DNA from: Pterois miles
Taxonomy: Eukaryota; Chordata; Actinopteri; Perciformes; Scorpaenidae
Direction: 5' to 3'
Length of the DNA: 64,000 nt
Assembly: GCA_947000775.1 (NCBI GenBank)
Contig: CAMQGK010000565.1
Location: 5,050,501 to 5,114,500, forward strand
Shown: one piece after another, positions 11,455 through 23,659 of the stretch
Layout of the letters: every line of letters starts with the position of its first letter
Numbering within the stretch: the stretch's first letter is position 1
Notes under the pieces: model-generated
Databases searched by the model: none
What the model was told of the DNA's origin: nothing
Seen by the model: only the letters and a program-made list of their open reading frames with translations
Translations under genes and position numbers: made by a program

Positions 11455-11800
11455 AAGTGAAGTGACTGGACAGCATCATGGTAGCAACTTGTCAATGACA
11501 AGGTAACCAAGCCTTAAATCATTCCCTGGGTTATCTTCTATTTTACTCTAAGTGGGACCAACATTTACTAGATTGCTGTACTGAAGAAGACTTGAAACTA
11601 GAGATTGAGACCATAAACTCATATTGACAGTTTTTATAGAGGTAATAAACCATCTGAAAAGTAGGCTCATTTTCTCATAGACTTCTATACAGTCAGAATT
11701 ATTTTTGCAACCAGAGGAGTCGCCCCCTGCTGGCTGTTAGAAAGAGTACAAGTTTAAGGCACTTCAGCATTGGCTTCATTTTTCAGACATGGAGATAGCC
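11455..11800 (+). repeat. Family V repeat, partial
   Basis: The stretch contains 'agagattgagaccataaac' near 11602, 'tagaggtaataaaccat' near 11637 and 'cagaggagtcgccccctgc' near 11713. Each is matched on the opposite strand by the longer copy at 56150-57268. The order of blocks is consistent with one element in two orientations. No coding capacity is visible. Confidence 0.7.
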
Positions 11801-12149
11801 TATAAATAAAATAAATTCCCATAAGATATCATACAAGCTATGGGTGGAGGGTGCATAGATCTGTTTGGTTGCAGCTGAATAAAAACAAATAAAAGCAAAA
11901 GCACTACATTGCCACTTAACCATTACCATATTACATTTATATATTTAGTCAGTGTGTTTACACATATGTAAATGAGTCATTACCTTCCATAAATAAACTG
12001 AAACTTACCAAATAGAAATTAATAAAAACAGAAAGTAGTTTGAACTGTCACTGCAAAGCAAGGATGTTGGAACCAAAGCCACAGCTCTTACTGTGTGCAC
12101 ATCCTCACTCTCTTCATCCACATCAGAGTTTGCCACCAGACAGCCAGGT

Positions 12150-12262
12150 CAGGCGGTTTGGAGACTTACAATTGCCTGAAGTTGTGGATGTGAGTGTCTG
12201 TAGAGCTGTAAAACACCAGTGATGGAGTGAAAACCTGCCCAGGGTTTCACCCTGCTGTCCTC
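12150..12262 (+). repeat. Decayed SINE-like repeat fragment
   Basis: 'gacttacaattgcctgaagt' near 12163, 'tggatgtgagtgtctgtag' and 'cccagggtttcaccctgc' near 12238 resemble the 3' portion of an abundant fish repeat in which a 'gactctaaattgcc' block is followed by 'ccagggtgtaccctgcc'. No second copy occurs here, so the call rests on memory of that consensus. Confidence 0.45.
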
Positions 12263-12369
12263 CCACCTCCAGTGCCTTTGTAGACAGTTTATGACCGTTC
12301 GGACAATTTCTGGGCCCCAAACCAGATGTATGCTGTTCATCTTTTGTTTGTTTATGAGACTTGTTGAAG

Positions 12370-12830
12370 CTGCTTCTCTTCCTCTAATTAATCCAGATGT
12401 TGCACAAAGGCAGTGTAGCTGGATATAGCAGGGCTAATTTGCTGATGGATTAACTCGGTCTAATTACAGTACAGTTAAAAAAAAATCATGACGGGAAACA
12501 TGGATCCCTAATTTGGCTTTTTTTCCACACTCCTGACCTTTTTATCGGTGCATTATGTTACCCTTTGCTTCCTGTCAATAAATAATCCTTCAAATTGATG
12601 TTTGTCACCTCTCAAGCTCCATTGTTGGATCCATGGCTTTTTATTTGTTGAATCTTGTTAGCTGGGGCAGCAATTTAGTACTTTTCTGACATTATGTATA
12701 AACATCTAATTAAATATGATTTGTACTGCAATAATTGCTTACCAAATTAATAGCTACATAATTTCTCTAATTTACATGGTTACCCTTTAAAGGTTGCCTA
12801 ATGCCTGTCATTAATGTAATCAAAAAAACT
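12370..12830. promoter_or_regulatory. Candidate conserved non-coding element
   Basis: A repeat-free block with many homeodomain-core sites: 'cctctaattaatccag' near 12381, 'ggtctaattacag' near 12457, 'catctaattaaatatg' near 12703, 'gcaataattgcttacc' near 12728 and 'aaattaatagctac' near 12742. It also has 'cctgtcaataaataatcc' near 12571. The arrangement suggests an enhancer-like element, but nothing here proves conservation. Confidence 0.28.
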
Positions 12831-15800
12831 TATATTTGACAGTAAAGTAGCTTGCAGGTCTCGATAAATGTGAACAGCTCTCAAAAATATGCATGTGCCT
12901 CTGAGCCTAATTAGTTTAGTTTGAAATAGTCTTTTACATGAAAAAAAAAATATTTTGCTGAATCGAGTTATTCGGGCTTACCTCAAAAACTGTTGAAGCA
13001 AGTTTGTTTTGCAAGACCTGAAACAGAAATTATTTTTTAATTATGTTTCTGGTTTGTTTACCAGTTATAAGCGCTGACCTACATTTTCCGTCTCCCTTAC
13101 TTCCTGTCTAAAGTGTACCCTTATTTCCTGTTTACTGATACAGCATACACCATCTGTTTGCCATAACCATTAAAATCCAATGACTGACACCCTGCTGGCA
13201 GGCAGGGAGCGAAGTGATTGACTGAAAAGGAGCAAACACTTTTTTATTGTTCAGACAGATTTTAAGGTGACAGTAGAGGTGTCGGAAATTTGATTGATTG
13301 CGCTCAGATCCAATAACACACACAGCTGAGTCAAACCACCTAGATCAATACAGTTCCAAGTGACTGAGATGGATATGTATTTGTCTCCTCTGTGAGAGCA
13401 TTATGCCATAAATCAAGTGCAGCTGGTAATTACCTCATATGCTAACTGCCTGACATTATGATTAGCTTGGGAGTCATGCTTATTGCTTCTTATTGCCAAA
13501 GTAACTGAACATAAACAAGGGGCTAGTTTTCACATGAATGTGCAACTTGTGAACAGTCAACATGGAGGCTTGGCAGCGGGACAGATGGGCAGCAGAAACA
13601 CTTAAACTCCCAAACAGTCCCACACTGCAGTTATTACAGCCACATAGTATGTGAGTATAACATGCGTACCTATGTACTGCAACATAAAATGCCATTTCGA
13701 CATTGTTTACAGTATTGTCTAATTACTGACTACACTGCTCCACATGTAGACTGTGATATTCCAAGATATTATTTCTATAATGGCGCGACATTGAAAGGTC
13801 ACATCACCCAAGAACTACTGAGTTATTATTTTCTACCAAAGTATCACCACCATTTTTCTCAGTGAAACCATAGACGCAAAGGTCTGTCGATTATCCCCAG
13901 TGACAGATGGATAATGTGTCTTGTTCTTATATCAGAGATATCATTTAGATATCATTAGCTATCACTTTTTTTTAAATGCTTAAACAACAAATGTCCTTCC
14001 TCCATTGTGTTAGAGGAAGGACATTTGTGTTAGGGTGGAAGCAGAAGTCGAAAACTGACCTTTTACCACTATATGGAGGACTTAATAATAACAATAATTG
14101 AAAATGCATCATTGTGTTTTTATCAGGAATGTACCAATCCAATAAGACACATCAACTCTGATTCTGACTCCTTTGAACTGATCAGCTATTGGCCATGACA
14201 TGACCAGTCTATATACAGTATATTCATTTTCCTCAGTGTCATTTAATTGTGTTTCATTTATTAGTTACAGTATATCCATTCAATCACATGTTGACCCCAT
14301 GTTACCCCACAAAAAAATACTCCAATGGCTTCCACACAGTGAGGCATATATGCTTTAAATTTTGGAAATAACTGGTCTTGGATCATTACTCAGTATCCGC
14401 TTTGAGCAGACAGTAAATGCATGTATGATAGTATCTGCTGCTACAATATCACACTATGATTTACTTGCACACTAATATTCCATTATTATTCTAAATATAA
14501 AGATATACAAAATGTAAAACGGCTCATGTGAAGAGCATATTTCATTTGGATATTCCAAATCAGGTCTTATTCCAAATGAGGCATTTTCCATGTAAGCCAT
14601 GTGGGATATGCCGTTATTATTCATGTTTTAGGAGCATTCATTGGACATGTACAGTGTACAGCACATTTGGGCATCTCAATTGGGGTTTTTATGGCAGTTT
14701 GCAATGCACAGCCTCTCTGCGTGTTGTACACAAACCAAGTTGAGTTTGCAAAGATGTATGCCCAAAAGAAAAGCCCACATTTCTGGTCAGAAGGACAAAC
14801 ACACCTACTTTTAAACATTATGAAAGATTTGGATATTTGGATATGCACAAATATTGCAATGCCAATCTTTTTAAGAAGGTGGTTGAAAGAATGAAAGAGG
14901 GAGGCTGTGTTTGCACAGTCGAAAATGTCTGGCGCCGGCTACGTTAGTCAGAGATATGGCTGCATGTAAAAGGGGAATATTAGTGAAATGTTCATTTTTA
15001 TCAGCCGTGTAAACAACTTAGTAGGACTGCTGTATTTTTCGGCACAAGGGCAGAAAACAGAGTATTTGGGGCATGTAAACATAGTCTAAGTTAGTACGAT
15101 ATATGGAGTAGTGTAGTTAAATGTTTTTAACCCTTAACAATACATGTATATTTTACAATATGCCTCAGGCGATATTTCATGGAGTTTATGTAATATGCTA
15201 TAATGGTGATGGTATAGATGCAAGGCCAAGTAGAGTAATTTAACTATACCATCCACATAACAGACGAAGGCATCAGGATAAGGGAGATCATTGATAGATT
15301 GGTAATTATAGTATGTTGCTTAGTCGTCACCACAGTATATTTTAGAAACCTGTTTCATAGAAATGTTACTTCTACAGGCCCTAAAACTGAATATGGGGGC
15401 CCAAACAAAATCAGGTGCATCGACTACTCAGAATATAAGGAAAAACCTAATTATCTCACTCTCCCCCTAAATGCAAACCCTTCTCAATCAAACTAATCTC
15501 CACTATACATTCAGCTCCACTTTCAAGAACATAAACACAGTTGTGCAGCAGAACAGAATCTCTCACTCAAGTTCAGCCAAAAGACTGCACCAGATGCTTA
15601 TGTGAGATTAGCATGCATACTAATAGCAGCAGACTTTTCACAGCACTGCATCAAAATGTTAATTTTTCCCAAGATGAAATAATCTCACATTTTGCAGTTT
15701 GAATTAGCGGTTACTTTTCCACAATTTTGAATAGATGTTATATCTGTAAAAGCTATTATTGGGGGCCTGTCAGAGGGGAGTCGCATAAGTCAAAACCTGT

Positions 15801-16390
15801 ATTAGCAAATAACAGATACACCTATTTTTTTTTTTTTTTTCTCTAATGTCTTTTTGGACTCTATACAGTATATCCCATGGGTCACTAGTTTTTGAGGCCA
15901 CTGGAAATTCCACACCGGCAGCATAAAATGAAGCCGGTATAAGTAGAAAGGGAGATATGAGAACACTTCTTTTCCCAATCCCCTCAGTCAAGATGATTCT
16001 GGATTATTTAAATCTGCGTCTAAAAAGACTAAGTGGAAGGAGCTGTGCAAATCAGAACGTACCTAAAATGAATAACTGTGATAGTGTCAAGGGCCACTTA
16101 ATTTATTCAAATGTTGTGAGTAATCTGCTCTCTAACTAAACGTATGAGACTTCTCGTTCAGATGTCATTTTTGTACCTGTACACATAAATGTTCAGACTA
16201 TAAACCAGAAATCCAAGTAGAGTTCAACGTCCCTGGTTCTTCACTCTGAATAGTCTTCTTTTAATTCAATGTTCCACACCTACACTACCAATAGTCTGGT
16301 GGTTTTATGAAGGTTATAACGGTATGATCATGAACCTTTTCACAAAGTGCCATTTGGCAACCAAAGTAAAAACTATGTATGGCACTTTGC
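12830..16390. other. Mostly unique, non-coding interval
   Basis: Contains the perfect hairpin at 13987-14028 (separate entry), a T tract near 15824-15840 and no recognised gene. The open frames of up to 97 codons around 14528-14894 overlap on both strands and show no domain. Confidence 0.5.
13987..14028. repeat. Perfect 16-bp inverted repeat with 10-base loop
   Basis: Left arm 'acaaatgtccttcctc' at 13987-14002 is exactly complementary to 'gaggaaggacatttgt' at 14013-14028, with 'cattgtgtta' as the loop. Transcribed from either strand it would form a stable short hairpin. The stem is shorter than that of a typical microRNA precursor and pairing does not extend clearly beyond it. Confidence 0.85.
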
Positions 16391-16394
16391 AATG

Positions 16395-16935
16395 GTGCAA
16401 TGGTAATAAGGGTGTACTCTGTGTCATGAGTACGCATTTTAGCCTTTTTGCATGCCATTTCTACACTGCTTCTCACATGCCATCCACAAACGTGCGCAGT
16501 TAGGTTCAGGCAACAAAACCACTTAGTTAGGTTTAGGAAAAACGAAATGGTTAGGCTTAAAACAAATAAATTACATGAAAAAATGTAATACAACTACGGA
16601 AAATATGTCACAAACATCATTAAAAAAACCTGATCGTCAAATGACAAACGTCACTAACGAAATGTACAAATGAAAACACCAGACTTGCAGCAGTCTCCTG
16701 GTTAAAAGTCTGGTGTTTTCAGAGCTATCCACATCTCCACCCACCCACCCACTGTGAGCGGTCTGTCTTGCTACTTATGCTACATAACTATGTGGTATTG
16801 TAGCATTTATAAATGAATTGCATTTACATTGCAGTCAATACAGGCATGGCGTACAAATGAAATCAAGAAAGGAGCATATTAAATGCCTTGCACATTATTG
16901 TTGCATTTATACGACTTTTCGTGCAGGCTTCAGTG
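16395..16935 (+). repeat. Family A interspersed repeat
   Basis: The order of blocks matches the copy at 42440-43030: 'gtacgcattttagcc' near 16430, 'gttaggttcaggcaacaaaa' near 16499, 'gacaaacgtcactaac' near 16642, 'gtctcctggttaaaagtct' near 16694, 'tttacattgcagtcaatac' near 16823, 'gaaatcaagaaagg' near 16859 and 'cttttcgtgcaggc' near 16915. The two copies differ by many substitutions, which suggests an old family. No ends, duplication or coding sequence could be defined. Confidence 0.7.
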
Positions 16936-16939
16936 GCTA

Positions 16940-18999
16940 CGTGCACCTCGCTCAGGTGTCTAAGGGAAGACACCCCATTGCTTTTCATGCAGTGGCCAAT
17001 TTTGAGATTTTGAGCTATTTTGCTTCAATAACATGTCTTTCAGACTAGTGGAAAAAAAAAACAAACATCCAAAATATTCATGTAGGTGTTCATTTGACTT
17101 CACTTTCTTTTTGTCTCTATGGATTTGTCCTAAATTCACCCAAACTTAGCATTAGATAATGCCTCATTTACATATTTAAACATACAATTTCAGAAAACTA
17201 GCAAAACAAAAAATAATTGTCTCAGTTCAAGTAATCAACTGGGGAAGTCTCATCTGATATCTATAAGTAACCGTCTTGCATAATGTATGGGATTTTACAG
17301 TCATTAAAGCTTGTTTTCTCCAAATAGGGTTTTTCTCAGACTCTGAGCCAGAAATCTCCACTTCAGTGCGCCTTACATGCATCAAACTTCCCAGTTTCAT
17401 TCCTATCTATTTTCTGAAGGCTATTACAGAGGAGTCTGTTAATATATCATTTGTAGCCTGATTTATATAACATTTCATTTCAAAGGACATGGTGAAAATT
17501 ATTATTATTATGATTATTTAATTGCCGTTGACAGTGATAAAAAGAGAAATCCAAAAGTCCCTTTGTGAAAACCTTTGACTCTAACATGTCAACAAAATTA
17601 AACAGGAATTTTGAACCTGACTTCAGATTTCTGTTCCAGAAATGGATGCATATTTGCATAAATTTGATAACATAATGCTTCATTTACATATTTAAACATA
17701 CAACTTCAGAAAATGTAAATAGTCACTAGAGAATTTTCATGGTGATGTATATTAGTTGATTTTTTTTTTTTTTTTTTTTTTACCCCATTCACCTGTAGAG
17801 TCTCCCCTTGAACAAAGTACCAAGTCGGTATCAGCAGCAGGATGGCGTTGTAGCTGCTGACCTGATACTCTGACCTTCCTGTGAGGGAGGGAAAACAAAA
17901 AGAAGCTTATCTGCAATGAGCAAGAGAATATCTGTAGCTTCTTTTAAATAATACAGCTTGGCTATCATTTAATAACGCCGGTTGATAAGCGTTATCTTGT
18001 TTCTGAATAGACGTTACAAATGTTAACATAGCCTCATGTCGGTTAATCTTTCTTAATTCTGGACGTCAAAAGGAGAAGAACGGGATGTAACAGAATTGAA
18101 TGAGTTAAACCTCTTCACAGACGTACTTCGCAACTCTTTCCTCCTGTCTTGTTCTCAAAGCTCAAGGGAGGGAAAATGGATATTTTTAGCAGGATCCAGA
18201 ATTCCTCCTGTAAATAATTACCCTAGTTGCTGTTGAAGCTGCCAGCTCATCAGATTGGATGAGTGCACAGCGTCAAACGTCAAAATAAAGCAAACGGGGA
18301 AGGGAACATCACATCTACTCAGGCCTCTTAGTGATGAGAGACCACGGATACTCGTCCACAATACAGTGTAGTGGGAACACGGAGGGATGGAATAGGGGGG
18401 AATGTGAGCCAGCATATTTTACATGCACTGTGTGAGAAAAACAGAGTTTGAAATATCGGAATGGGGAGTGCAGCTATTGCACAAATCTGCTTAGGGAGCT
18501 GTTGACTATAGGTAAATGTGTAAAATGAACATAAAGAACCAGATAACCCATTGCCTTAAATGAACATTTTAACACCCCCAACTGCTGTAATGGAACTGCT
18601 CGGTGCTCAACAGTAGACTGCAGTAGTACTGGGCAGTTCCCAAATGTGAGTGTTTATCTGTGTAGCCCTCCTTATTCTTGCAACTACTCCCATAGGCTAT
18701 TGCTGTAAACAAGAATATGCTCTTAGCCAAGTTTGCCTGGTTAAATAAGGATGAAAGAGAAGAAACTCCAACAAGAAGGTCAACTAAAGTTTGCTGTTCT
18801 CCCATCTTGTCTACTGCGCTGGGACACATATATGATGCCGCACATTAATAATGATAGCGCTGGACTCAATTCAGGTCGGGACAGTGGTGTCCATTTATGT
18901 TTGAATGTTTTGCTGTGAAGCTACTGAATGGACGTATCCTCAGAGTTGCAGGTTCATACACAGCCATGACACAAACTGCTCAACTTTTTTATAAATTAA
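16940..18999. other. Mostly unique, non-coding interval
   Basis: A 21-base T tract lies at 17760-17780. No gene or classified element is recognised. 'tgcctcatttacatatttaa' near 17160 recurs in similar form near 17677, a short local duplication. Confidence 0.5.
17760..17780 (+). repeat. Poly(T) tract
   Basis: A run of 21 T. No adjoining LINE or SINE body on the minus strand was recognised. Confidence 0.9.
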
Positions 19000-19665
19000 A
19001 GGCATAGTTTTATTTTGCAAAGCAGATGGATTCTCTACTGGCAGCTTCATGTATGGTTTATCTGTGTGTTACAATGGCTGCTCCTGAAAAGGTTGGTGTA
19101 GATGCGGCAATAGCATCAGTTAAAGAGAGCATTTCTTCATTGAAAAAAGAACAGAGAACGGGACGGAAAGCTTGTCATGATGGAAAAGCTGTTTTTGCTC
19201 TTCTCCTGCCTGGCTTCTGCAAGAGTTTGACTGACAGATAGTTCATCCAATCGCCTGCCAAGTATTTTTTGAAAGTGCATGGCTGCCATTTTCCAAACAG
19301 TTTCCAAAGACGGCCACTCAAATGGTTCTGTCTAACAAAGCATCTGGCATGTCGGGTTCGACCTTTTGGGAAATACACTATGTGCTTTCTGGTGGACAAG
19401 TTAGACAAAAATCAATACTACACTCATATTTCTCCATTAAATATAAGGCGACAGGCAGCAGCCAATTGGCTGAGCTTAGCAAAAAGACTGGAAACAGGGA
19501 AACAGCCATAGCTCTACCCAAATGCTGCAACCAGACTCCAGGAAATTACTGTGCCCGCCCAAAAATTTGTGTGGCACATAACCCCCCTGAATAAACGAAC
19601 TGTTTTTACACGTCAGCTTTTGTATACAAATTTAACTCACCAGATGTGATAATTAATTAGTGAGC
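19000..19665 (+). mobile_element. Non-autonomous DNA transposon with helicase fragment, decayed
   Basis: The left part carries a short RecQ-like helicase start (19074-19241). It continues 'agttcatccaatcgcctgcc' at about 19240 and 'actcaaatggttctgtcta' near 19316, both paralleled inside Z3 at 53778-53870. The right part, 'gctgagcttagc' near 19469, 'aaagactggaaacaggga' near 19481 and 'gtgataattaattagtgagc' near 19644, resembles another abundant fish repeat. The stretch may therefore be two elements joined. Exact ends are not determined. Confidence 0.55.
19074..19241 (+). pseudogene. RecQ-like helicase N-terminal fragment in a transposon
   Basis: The frame from the ATG at 19074 encodes 'MAAPEKVGVDAAIASV', then 'SLKKEQRT', then 'GKAVFALLLPGFCKSL'. 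The last stretch is a decayed Walker A (helicase motif I), where a functional RecQ-like protein would have PTGFGKS; here proline-threonine is replaced and the first glycine-lysine pair is GFCKS. The frame stops at 19239-19241. None of the later helicase motifs follows, so it cannot be active. A second remnant of the same start lies at 53608-53776. I infer that a transposable element carried the fragment, because the flanking sequence is shared by both copies. Confidence 0.6.
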
Positions 19666-19739
19666 TAAAGCATATAGGCGCAGTTTAAACTTTAAATTTG
19701 GTGGTTCACAATGAAAGAATCTAGAGGGATGTAATGTAT

Positions 19740-20430
19740 ACAACACAGAGAGGTCTAACGCCGTGTCCTGGATGCGATGCGAGCGTCGGCGACAAAATAA
19801 GTTTGATTGTACTGTCTTCTACTGGAATGTCTAATTGGTCGCGAGCGACGCAGCACTGTGCAGCATGCCGTTTTCAGCTGAACTTTTTTCTATTTATTCC
19901 TGTTTGCTTTGAAAGCACCACAAGGACAAGAAATGGCTGACTGGTTAAGTTAAAATGATTATCTGTACGTTATCTGTGAAGCTGGCTTCCAGTGTACAGT
20001 ATATCACAATATTAAATGTGTGCTTTCTGTTCAAAAAGTACAAATGTCAGAAGATAGCCAGTACTACTCATTCACTTTTTAACTGGTTATGTCTCCAGTC
20101 TGATCTGGACCGCACAGCTGATTTGTAGACTACATGGTTTGTTTACATGAGCTGAAACTGCATATTCAATGGACAGAGAACAGCCAATATTATTACACTA
20201 TACATAAATACAGTCACCACAAATCCATCGTCATATCCTGTAGGTTGATTCTGTCAATAAGTAGACACAACAAGGTCAGTATTATTCCTCATGACAATAA
20301 ATTATTAGTTCTGTATTATTTAGTTATTTCTAGGGTGCTCAGTGAGCTTCCTGAACCAACGCAACCTGCGGCTGTGAGCTAAAGAGGAGCTGGTAGGTGG
20401 ATGTTGTTAGCTAAAAGAGACCGGTAAATG
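19740..20430 (+). mobile_element. T family, Harbinger-like element, partial
   Basis: 'agcactgtgcagcatgccg' near 19851, 'atatcacaatattaaatgtg' near 20002, 'ccagtctgatctggaccgc' near 20096 and 'gactacatggtttgttta' near 20129 all have reverse-strand counterparts in 33585-33990. The left part has self-complementary GC-rich segments 'gcgagcgtcggcgac' and 'ggtcgcgagcgacgc'. The MADF-coding segment present in the other copy is missing here. The right boundary is approximate. Confidence 0.55.
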
Positions 20431-21490
20431 GTAATAAGCTGATATATTTAACAGACAGGCTTGAGTTACAGGTAAGAGCAACAAACTCCTTATCTAACCC
20501 TCCTGTTTCAGAATGTATTTATTTATTGAGCCACGACAAATTCAAATTGTGGTCAAATGTGATGAACAGTAAAGTGAACCTGAAAAAAAAAAAAAAAAAA
20601 AAATGTTTGAGAAAGCTTTGCATCTCCCTGATGGGCTTTATAATGCTCAGATTGAACTGAGAGGCTTTTCGGGGCCAAACAGTGGAGGACTGTGATTACA
20701 AACGCACTGTCATCAGATTCTCAGGGGTCCACTCTTTTCTGAGGAGAAGAGGCAGTCAGCCCTCCTTTGGTGAATTTATCAGGACTGTTTGAAGACGCTG
20801 ACGCAACTCCCTCTCTGCTGTGATGTCACTGATGTTAACTATCTGGCTTTCATCTTTTTTCGGCTTTACTGCCTTAGCAACATGCTGCATAGCTGCCTCA
20901 TTTCTCTCTATCCAAAGCCTGCCTTATTTCTTTGTGTGTGAGGCAGTGCGTCAATTTTTACATATCCTCTGGGCCTGCATAGAAGAAACCTAATTTTGCC
21001 AAAGAATGTCAAATCCTCCAGTGACATGTACCAGCCATGAACTTGCTAGATCAGATCAATTATTATCAACGTCATTGACTTTCAATAGCCGCTGCCAAAT
21101 ACATGTCCAAGAGAATTTTCTTAGCTGTCTGTCTCAACCTCCCCAAATCAAAGCCTTGCTCTATAAGCTTTGACACAAACCATCTTTGCAGCACACAGAG
21201 ACACATTCCTGTGTATTTCTTTCTTCTTCTGCAACTCATTTCATGCAAGCACTGTACGCTGTACAAATGTGTTTGTACTGTATATCTACAAGTTATCCAT
21301 GACATGGCAAAAACCTAAACCATTTTTTTTTGAGTGACTCACCAAGATTTCTGCTAGAATTATTAATGTCAAACATCTACAGTGTGGAATCAATGCAAGG
21401 TTTAACTGTGATTTACTAATCATACAAAACATCAGAATGCATATATCATGTCTTTAAAATGGGACATGGGTGGAGGCTTTATGCCTTTGT
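20430..21490. other. Non-repetitive, non-coding interval
   Basis: A 20-base A tract lies at 20583-20602. No gene or classified repeat was recognised. The block 20690-20960 is of ordinary complexity with no long open frame. Confidence 0.5.
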
Positions 21491-21492
21491 AA

Positions 21493-22438
21493 AGCAGCAG
21501 TAGGTAGAAATTGAGCAAGTATGATTACAAACTTATTTTTATAAAATGGTCACTGACAGAGGAAAACAACCAATCAGAGCCGAGCTGGAGCCTTGCCATC
21601 TCTGAGCACCTGTCAATCATTCAAATTCTGATCAAACGGTCAGACTAGGCACCGCTTATCAAATATGAATTAGTATTCTGTGACTGTAATGTGTATTTCT
21701 CGCCTCAAATGTTTTCAAATACATCTTCAAGTTACTGTTTAGTTGTAAAATGAGAAAGTTTGTGACCCAGCAGCCATGTTGAGATCAGCTGAGGAAATAC
21801 TAAGCACCGCCCACCAGCCAGAGCACAGCCAATAGGAACGCTCTCTGAAATGACCTGCGACTAGCCAAAGTCTCCCATCATGGGCTAGATTTTGGCCTGA
21901 AAACAGAGCCACGAGGAGGTGCAGAAGTCTGCCGGTTTAATGTCTGTTAGTTTTGCAGTGCAGATGTTTAGTGGAAAGACATGATGGACATCATGAAAAA
22001 AGTTATGATGTCTATAAATAACATATCCATACTTGTATAAATAAATTATTTATGAATAGGCTCGGTCATACAGTATGTCTGGGGTTAGGCTGTACTCTAG
22101 TTCTTTGGATTTCAATCTCGATGGGAAACTAGGTGGGATTAGTTCACTTCACATCTTCCAAATACATCGAAAAAGGGATGATTCAAAAACAAACTCAATA
22201 TGTATAATGCAAAATCTCACCCCTTTTTCACCACTTTAAATTTTCATACATCCAAGCTGAGAATAGCTTTGCTTGGCAGCGTCATCACCCCTGGGATGAA
22301 GTTTAACGCTACAAATGGTTTTGGGAACATTTATGTGTTAATTACAGTCACAGAACTGTATTGTGTTTGAAACCTACTGAGTTATTTAAGTGTCAGACGA
22401 AACTCTGACTGAACGCTGTGATCGAACCAAGAGTTAAA
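21493..22438 (+). mobile_element. Y1, TTAA-type non-autonomous element
   Basis: The left end AGCAGCAGTAGGTAGAA follows GTAA, a one-base variant of TTAA. The sequence is matched nearly throughout, in the opposite orientation, by the larger insertion at 31107-32412. Shared blocks include 'ggaaaacaaccaatcagagc' near 21561, 'caccgcccaccagcc' near 21806, 'ggtggga' near 22132 and 'gtcatcacccctgggatga' near 22281. No protein is encoded in any frame. The right end is only defined by where similarity to the other copy stops. Confidence 0.7.
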
Positions 22439-22995
22439 TATTTAAAGAACAAGATCATAGTTACACTACAGTAACCACAGTTACAGTGCAATAGTTGAGA
22501 TGATATATTTGCCATTCATAATTCTTTTTTTGTTTGCTACTGTTTTTGTCAGTTTTTAGAAAAGGGAGCGGTAGACTTTTCACTTTGGTATAAAATAGAA
22601 AGTAGCACTGCTCAGTGCCAGGCGCACACCCCCACAACTAGTCTCCCAAAGTGTGCCAGTGTAGAGAAAGAAATGCACAAGAGAAAAACATGCACTTTGC
22701 CTCTTTTTCTCTCAACTTCCTGAGCAAATTTCACTCTGATGAAATTGCGCTTGCAGGTTGAAGGTTAAATGTAAACATTTAATTAAATGAAATCACACAG
22801 TTTAGGGGGACAGTGAAGCATAACCTAAAGCAAGTTGAGGATTAGAGGACCAACACAGATGCAGCTAAGATTATTTACTTTCAGAGCCCATGGTAAACAA
22901 TTTCACACCTCATCCAGTGGGATTTCACAGTGGACATTTTTTTTTATTATTATTATTATTTCTGCATTTCTTTTGGAGCCGTACAATACATGAAA
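22438..22995. other. Non-coding interval
   Basis: No gene. A T-rich run followed by (ATT)n occupies about 22938-22961. Confidence 0.5.
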
Positions 22996-22996
22996 C

Positions 22997-23657
22997 TAGG
23001 GCTGTCAGTCCATAAGTTGATTACAAATGAATTGCACATTTCTTTATTTGTTCAAAATGTACCTTAAAGGGAGATTTGTTACCATTTAATACTAAAATAA
23101 ACATGGGAGTGGGCAAATATGCTGCTTTATGTAAATGTATGTATATGTTTATTACTAAAAATCAATTAGCCACACAAAACAAGGCAAATATTGTCCATAA
23201 ACCCTCACAGGTACTGAATTTTGCATAAAACAATATGGTCAAATCATAGAATGACAAACACGAGACCAGCAGGCAACAACAGCTGGTGTGTCAGTGTGCT
23301 GATTTGATTATGACTTGCCCCAAACTGCATGTGATTATCATAAAGTGGGCATGTCTGTAAAGGGGAGACTGGTGGGTACCCAGAGAAACCATTTGACTGT
23401 GGAGGGATCCCTTTGGAAATGGCCATGACAGTTTTTCCTCAACAAAATTTAGCACAAGATCGGATTCATTTAACCTCCTTTCTGACAAGCTAGTATGACA
23501 TGTTTGGTACCAACGGGTTCCTTAGGTTTTCTAGTTTCATATGATGCCACTCTATCTTTAAAACTGAGCCTGCTAAAATTGTGTTCATGCGTTAAAGAAA
23601 TTTGTGGCATTAAAATAAATTTGCTTTAACACATTATCACGGTGTTAACTTTGACAG
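22997..23657 (+). mobile_element. H1, non-autonomous DNA transposon
   Basis: The left end TAGGGCTGTCAG and the interior match H2 at 63055-63669 along the whole length: 'cttaaagggagatttgt' near 23065, 'caacaacagctg' near 23274, 'gcatgtgattatcataaagt' near 23327, 'ggggagactggtgggtaccc' near 23361 and 'ggttttctagtttcatatga' near 23525. The right end is eroded ('gacagacttagt'); H2 retains 'gacagccctagt', the inverse of the left end. There is no coding capacity. Superfamily is not established; a hAT relationship is possible. Confidence 0.75.
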
Positions 23658-23659
23658 AC

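Noticed and set aside
13987..14028. microRNA precursor
   Set aside because: A 16-bp stem is too short for a normal precursor and flanking bases do not extend the pairing.
13987..14028. Rho-independent terminator
   Set aside because: The surrounding sequence is vertebrate-like and no gene precedes it.
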